NCBI RefSeq assembly: GCF_034048115.1
Contig: NZ_CP139145.1
Span: 1,054,001-1,118,000, forward strand
Length of the DNA: 64,000 nucleotides
Source: Pseudarthrobacter sp. IC2-21
Lineage (GTDB): Bacteria > Actinomycetota > Actinomycetes > Actinomycetales > Micrococcaceae
Reading direction: 5' to 3'
A model generated the notes under the pieces. That model was not told the DNA's origin. It saw only the letters and a list, made by a program, of their open reading frames with translations, and did no database searches. Both the position numbers and the translations under genes were made by a program. Below are positions 60,912-64,000 of this stretch, in pieces. How positions within the stretch are numbered: position 1 is the first letter of the stretch; every line of letters starts with the position of its first letter.

Positions 60912-61538
60912 ATGCACGCCTCACCCAACGAACCCGACGCTCTCACGACGGAGAAGCTCCCGAATCCGTCCGGCCTGTCCGTAGCTGCCAACGACGGCAG
61001 CGGCGGACGTTACGCCCGGCTCCTTGGCCGGATCGAAGAGCTGCCCCTGGGCGGCCTCGTCAAAACAATCGAGCCTGTTGCGGGACGCCTGACAGCACGG
61101 CCCGGAATGCGTAGCTTCTTCCGGGGCGACGCCACCGGCACCCCTGTGCACAGCATCCTGACCGATGCACCCTTTGGCACCTGGTGGTCGGCCATATTCC
61201 TCGATTTCTACAACGACGACAGCTCGCGGCTCGCGGCAAAGCGGCTGGTGGCTGCGGGCGTCATCACAGCAGTTCCCACTGCCGTCGCCGGCTGGGCCCA
61301 GTGGAGCATGAAGGACCAGGGCACCAAGCGCGTCGGCCTTGTCCACGCCGCCGCCAATGGCGCGGCCGTTCTTGTCTACGCTGCCTCCTGGGCGGCCCGT
61401 GAAAGCGGCCGCCACGAGCTGGGGGTCGGCCTGGCACGGGCGGGAGCCCTGTTGCTGCTGGTCAGCGGCTTCCTGGGCGGCCACCTGCGCAGCGGAGAGC
61501 CGCGCCGTGTGGTCAAGCGGCCCCGGAGTGACACCTAG
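60912..61538 (+). CDS. DUF2231 family membrane protein
   Basis: I use ATG 60912 rather than an upstream in-frame start because the conserved part begins well downstream and GGGAG lies 11 bases before it; 208 residues. A soluble N-terminal half with LPLGGLVKTIEPVAGRL leads to DUF2231: GTPVHSILTDAPFGTWWSA, followed by four hydrophobic helices (AAGVITAVPTAVAGWAQW, VGLVHAAANGAAVLVYAASW, GARAGALLLLVSGFLGGHL-like). The HxxLTDxPxG motif suggests heme or small-ligand binding in the membrane; no function is established. Confidence 0.85.
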   Translation: MHASPNEPDALTTEKLPNPSGLSVAANDGSGGRYARLLGRIEELPLGGLVKTIEPVAGRLTARPGMRSFFRGDATGTPVHSILTDAPFGTWWSAIFLDFYNDDSSRLAAKRLVAAGVITAVPTAVAGWAQWSMKDQGTKRVGLVHAAANGAAVLVYAASWAARESGRHELGVGLARAGALLLLVSGFLGGHLRSGEPRRVVKRPRSDT

Positions 61539-61588
61539 TTCCGAAGGCCACACCCTCGAAGCGCAGCGGGAAACCCGGCGCAAGCACC

Positions 61589-62623
61589 CTATTTCCCGGC
61601 CCCGGCCCCGGCCGCGGCCCCGGCCCCGGCCGCGGCCGCGACCCCAACCTGCGGCAGCTTCCCGTTCAGGTAGGCAACCGTGCTGCGCTTGAAGATCCCG
61701 GTGAACAGCGAGAGGTCCACACCGGTCACGCCGGGATGCGCAGCGATTCCCTTCGTCACCGCGTGCAGCTCGGCGAGGCTCCGGGTCGCGGTCTGGACCA
61801 GGATGCGGCCCGAAACGTTGGCGGCCCAGCGCGTCGCCGGCAGGTCAGCAATGTACCGTCCGGCGGGGTCCAGTGCGGACGCCTCGGCCCGGACGGTCAG
61901 GAGGCTTTCGACTGGATATCCGATCGACGCCGGGTCGAGGACCGCGCGCACGAACACGGCGCCGTCCTCGATCAGGGTTTCCAGCCGCCGGCTGGCGGTC
62001 GCCTTGGACACGCCCAAACCGGCGGCCAGCTCCTCGATGGTGATCCGGCCGTTGGCACGCAGCAGCTCGGCGAGGGCGCGGTTCGGCTCGTCCAGCGGCG
62101 GCATCCCGAGTTCCTCATACCCGGTGGCGAACTGCGGGTGTTCGGACGGGCTGAGCGCCTCATACTGCTCCACGGTAAGGACGTCCGGCCGCCAGCCCGA
62201 AACGGTGCGGTAATACTCGACGATCGGCTCGAGCGAGAAGTCCCGCACGCCCTCAAGCGCGGCCAGCTCACGGTACAGGAACCCGTCCACTGCGTCCCGG
62301 GCCAGGAAAAGCTCAACCATGCATCCGCTCGCCCCGGCCAGCGAGCTGATCCAGTGCGTGTCCGGCCGCTCGGCGAGCCACGTCCCCGCCGCTGCGACGG
62401 CGGACGGAGCGGCGTCGACGCGCAGCATGTAAAGGTCCACCGGCGCCAGCGCCCCGGGGCTTGGGAACGACTGAACGCGCACCGCCCCGGACGCGAGTAG
62501 CCTGTTGCCCCGGCGCGCCACCGTCCGCTCCTGCTGCCCCAGCACCTCGGCGATGAGCCGCCAGGGCGCGCGGCCGTTGCGTACAAGGGCTGCCACAATC
62601 TGGCGGTCGAGGTCATCGAGCAT
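61589..62623 (-). CDS. Double Lrp/AsnC-type transcription regulator
   Basis: The ATG at 62623 has AAGGA eight bases upstream; ATG 62632 is an alternative three codons earlier. The protein of 344 residues holds two Lrp/AsnC modules in tandem: the first helix-turn-helix is LDRQIVAALVRNGRAPWRLI, followed by a ligand-binding RAM-like region, and the second is ANGRITIEELAAGLGVSKATASRRLE followed by another RAM-like region. Such tandem regulators often control transport or degradation of amino acids and peptides, and the adjacent M20 amidohydrolase gene is a plausible target. The extreme C-terminus is an Ala/Gly low-complexity tail encoded by a CGGCCC-type simple repeat. Confidence 0.85.
   Translation of the reverse strand: MLDDLDRQIVAALVRNGRAPWRLIAEVLGQQERTVARRGNRLLASGAVRVQSFPSPGALAPVDLYMLRVDAAPSAVAAAGTWLAERPDTHWISSLAGASGCMVELFLARDAVDGFLYRELAALEGVRDFSLEPIVEYYRTVSGWRPDVLTVEQYEALSPSEHPQFATGYEELGMPPLDEPNRALAELLRANGRITIEELAAGLGVSKATASRRLETLIEDGAVFVRAVLDPASIGYPVESLLTVRAEASALDPAGRYIADLPATRWAANVSGRILVQTATRSLAELHAVTKGIAAHPGVTGVDLSLFTGIFKRSTVAYLNGKLPQVGVAAAAGAGAAAGAGAGK
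61595..61641. repeat. Low-complexity (CGGCCC)n-like tract
   Basis: About 47 bases of repeated CGGCCC/CGGCCG words encode an alternating Ala-Gly tail at the end of the Lrp-type regulator. The tract is prone to slippage and its length may vary between strains. Confidence 0.75.
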
Positions 62624-62681
62624 GCGCTTCATCCTTCCATGCCCGGGCCATCGCTCCTGGCAGGCACCGTTTAAAGGCGAA

Positions 62682-62715
62682 CGCACGACGGCGGGTGGGA
62701 ACCCGCCGTCGTGCG
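62682..62715 (-). terminator. Terminator after the M20 amidohydrolase gene
   Basis: A perfect 15-bp stem, CGCACGACGGCGGGT with ACCCGCCGTCGTGCG, and a GGGA loop lie just past the stop at 62721 on the minus strand. On that strand it is followed by TTCGCCTTTAAAC. Confidence 0.85.
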
Positions 62716-62720
62716 CTTGG

Positions 62721-63968
62721 CTAGTTGCCCAGGTACTCCAGCAGCACCGCCAGCGCCGCTCCGGTGCCGTTGACCACGGCGAGCTCGGCGTTGGGCGCGA
62801 ACTGGGGGGAGTGGTTGCCGGCCGGGGCCTGGCCGTCCGCGAACGCCGCGGCCGGGAACGCGCCGAAGGCCCAGAACACGACGGGAACGCCGATCGCGTC
62901 GCCCAGCCAGCCGGCGTCCTCCGAGCCCATGCCCAGCGGCGACTCGACCACGGCGTCCGGCCCGAACCCGGCCGTCAGCGCCGCCGCGGCCCGCGCGGTG
63001 TGCTCGGCGTCGTTGAAGAGGCGCGGGAAACGGTTGATCTCCACGATCGCCGGCTCACCAATGCCGGAGGCGGCGGCCTCGGCGGCGACAATGCGGCGGA
63101 TGGAGCCCAGTACGTGGGCACGGACGTCCTCGTCGGGGGTGCGCACATTGACGGAGAATTCGGCGGTCTCCGGGATGATGTTTTCCTTCAGGCCAGCGTG
63201 GAACGTCCCCACGGTCACGACGGCCGGCGTGATGGGGGCGAGCTCGCGGGAGACGATGGTCTGCAGGCGCAGGACCATCGAGGCCGCGGCGACGATCGGG
63301 TCGAGGGACTTCTCCGGCTGGGACCCGTGGGCCTGGCGGCCGCGGACGGTGATCCGCCACGAATCGGCGAGGCTGGCCATGTTCCCGGCACGCAGCCAGA
63401 ACTTTCCCGCCTCCACGGGCATCACATGCTGGGCGAGGACCACCTCGGGGCGCGGCGCGCGGTCCCAGAGGCCGTCGTCGACCATTGCCTTGGCACCCCA
63501 CGCGGTCTCCTCGCCGGGCTGGAAGAGGAACACCACGGTGCCGTGCCACTTCTCGCGGTTGGCGGTGAGGTACGCGGCGGCCGCGAGGGCTGCGGTGATG
63601 TGGGTGTCATGCCCGCAGCCGTGCATGGCGGGCGCTTCCTTGCCGTCGGGCAGGGTGCCCGTGGCGGTACTCGCGTAGTCCAGACCGGTGGCCTCCTCGA
63701 TGGGCAGGCCGTCCGTGTCCGCGCGGAAGCCGACCACGGGCCCCTCGCCGTTGGTCAGGAGGCCGACGACGCCGGTCCCGCCGGAGCGGAAATGCTCAAC
63801 TCCCAGCTCGGTCAGCCGGGCCTCGATCGCCTCAGCGGTCCGGTGTTCCTCCGAGGACAGCTCGGGTGCCCGGTGGTACTCCTTGTACATAGCGACGTGC
63901 TCGGCGACGAAGCCCGCGGGGACCTCAATGCCCTTGGCAAGGGTGGCGGTGGTGGCGGTGTCAGTCAT
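62721..63968 (-). CDS. M20-family amidohydrolase/peptidase
   Basis: The protein has 415 residues; ATG 63968 is preceded by AAAGG. It has the M20D motifs FRADTDGLPI, MHGCGHDTHI (metal ligands C/H and D), FLFQPGEETAWGAKAM (metal-bridging E and catalytic E) and HGSQPEKSLDPI in the dimerisation-domain region. Subfamily members hydrolyse N-acyl or N-carbamoyl amino acids or aminobenzoyl peptides; no signal peptide, so cytoplasmic. The gene is divergent from anything visible at the right edge and is followed by the Lrp-type regulator on the same strand, separated by a terminator. Confidence 0.93.
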   Translation of the reverse strand: MTDTATTATLAKGIEVPAGFVAEHVAMYKEYHRAPELSSEEHRTAEAIEARLTELGVEHFRSGGTGVVGLLTNGEGPVVGFRADTDGLPIEEATGLDYASTATGTLPDGKEAPAMHGCGHDTHITAALAAAAYLTANREKWHGTVVFLFQPGEETAWGAKAMVDDGLWDRAPRPEVVLAQHVMPVEAGKFWLRAGNMASLADSWRITVRGRQAHGSQPEKSLDPIVAAASMVLRLQTIVSRELAPITPAVVTVGTFHAGLKENIIPETAEFSVNVRTPDEDVRAHVLGSIRRIVAAEAAASGIGEPAIVEINRFPRLFNDAEHTARAAAALTAGFGPDAVVESPLGMGSEDAGWLGDAIGVPVVFWAFGAFPAAAFADGQAPAGNHSPQFAPNAELAVVNGTGAALAVLLEYLGN

Positions 63969-64000
63969 GGTGGCCTTTCGGGTCAGTCAGGTTCGGTGCT

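Noticed and set aside
61595..61641. Functional regulatory repeat
   Set aside because: The CGGCCC tract is inside the coding sequence of the Lrp-type regulator and is best explained as a slippage-prone Ala/Gly tail.

Overview
The window is high-GC actinobacterial DNA with dense, ATGA/TGATG-overlapped operons, clear AGGAGG-type ribosome sites and several GTG/TTG starts. The gene content fits a soil Micrococcaceae of the Arthrobacter/Pseudarthrobacter type: an Excalibur protein, a MimE/MimF-like propane-monooxygenase accessory set, split DhaK/DhaL, and a GAF regulator that lacks the sigma-54 contact motif. The genus is inferred from family resemblance, not from a marker gene.

Region 1 (1-502) is the end of an amino-acid permease. 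Region 2 (about 503-44,650) is an accessory block dominated by defence genes. In order it holds: a PD-(D/E)xK-NACHT protein in visibly AT-richer DNA; an intact ISL3-family insertion sequence with 8-bp target duplications; a broken nitrilase fragment and three small unknown genes; a PLD-SF2 helicase-DUF3427 protein convergent with an EVE-HNH putative modification-dependent nuclease; a tightly coupled four-gene operon (SNF2 helicase, large N6-adenine methyltransferase, 2120-residue DUF1998 helicase with nuclease-like C-terminus, RelE-like/UvrD-like helicase); a double-HNH protein; two nearly identical Fcy1-type cytosine deaminase genes flanking a VOC protein, a GAF regulator, a flavin monooxygenase and a PD-(D/E)xK-like protein; a VapBC-type pair; and a complete Wadjet (JetABCD) operon. 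I see no integrase, tRNA or clear attachment site that would bound the block as one element.

Region 3 (44,650-49,330) is a patchwork: a three-unit short repeat, an Asp/Glu-racemase-like gene, a DUF2087 gene, a co-translated Excalibur lipoprotein and membrane-anchored HNH protein, then a 37-bp shred of the deaminase gene joined to an alpha/beta-hydrolase pseudogene. That pseudogene is split by a roughly 1.1-kb insert carrying a small secreted-protein gene.

Region 4 (49,415-64,000) is mainly metabolic: class II aldolase, HAD phosphatase, DhaL and DhaK, followed by a one-polypeptide GAF/histidine kinase/response regulator. Next comes a reverse operon of amidohydrolase, DUF59 protein and alcohol dehydrogenase, matching the accessory part of propane monooxygenase clusters but without the monooxygenase, with a divergent GAF/Fis-type regulator and a clean palindrome between them. 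The window ends with DUF808 and DUF2231 membrane proteins, a double Lrp/AsnC-type regulator and an M20 amidohydrolase.

The strongest candidate for a poorly described system is the four-gene operon at 14,017-30,188. It resembles DISARM class 1 (SNF2 helicase plus adenine methylase) and Druantia (giant DUF1998 helicase) but matches neither layout exactly.
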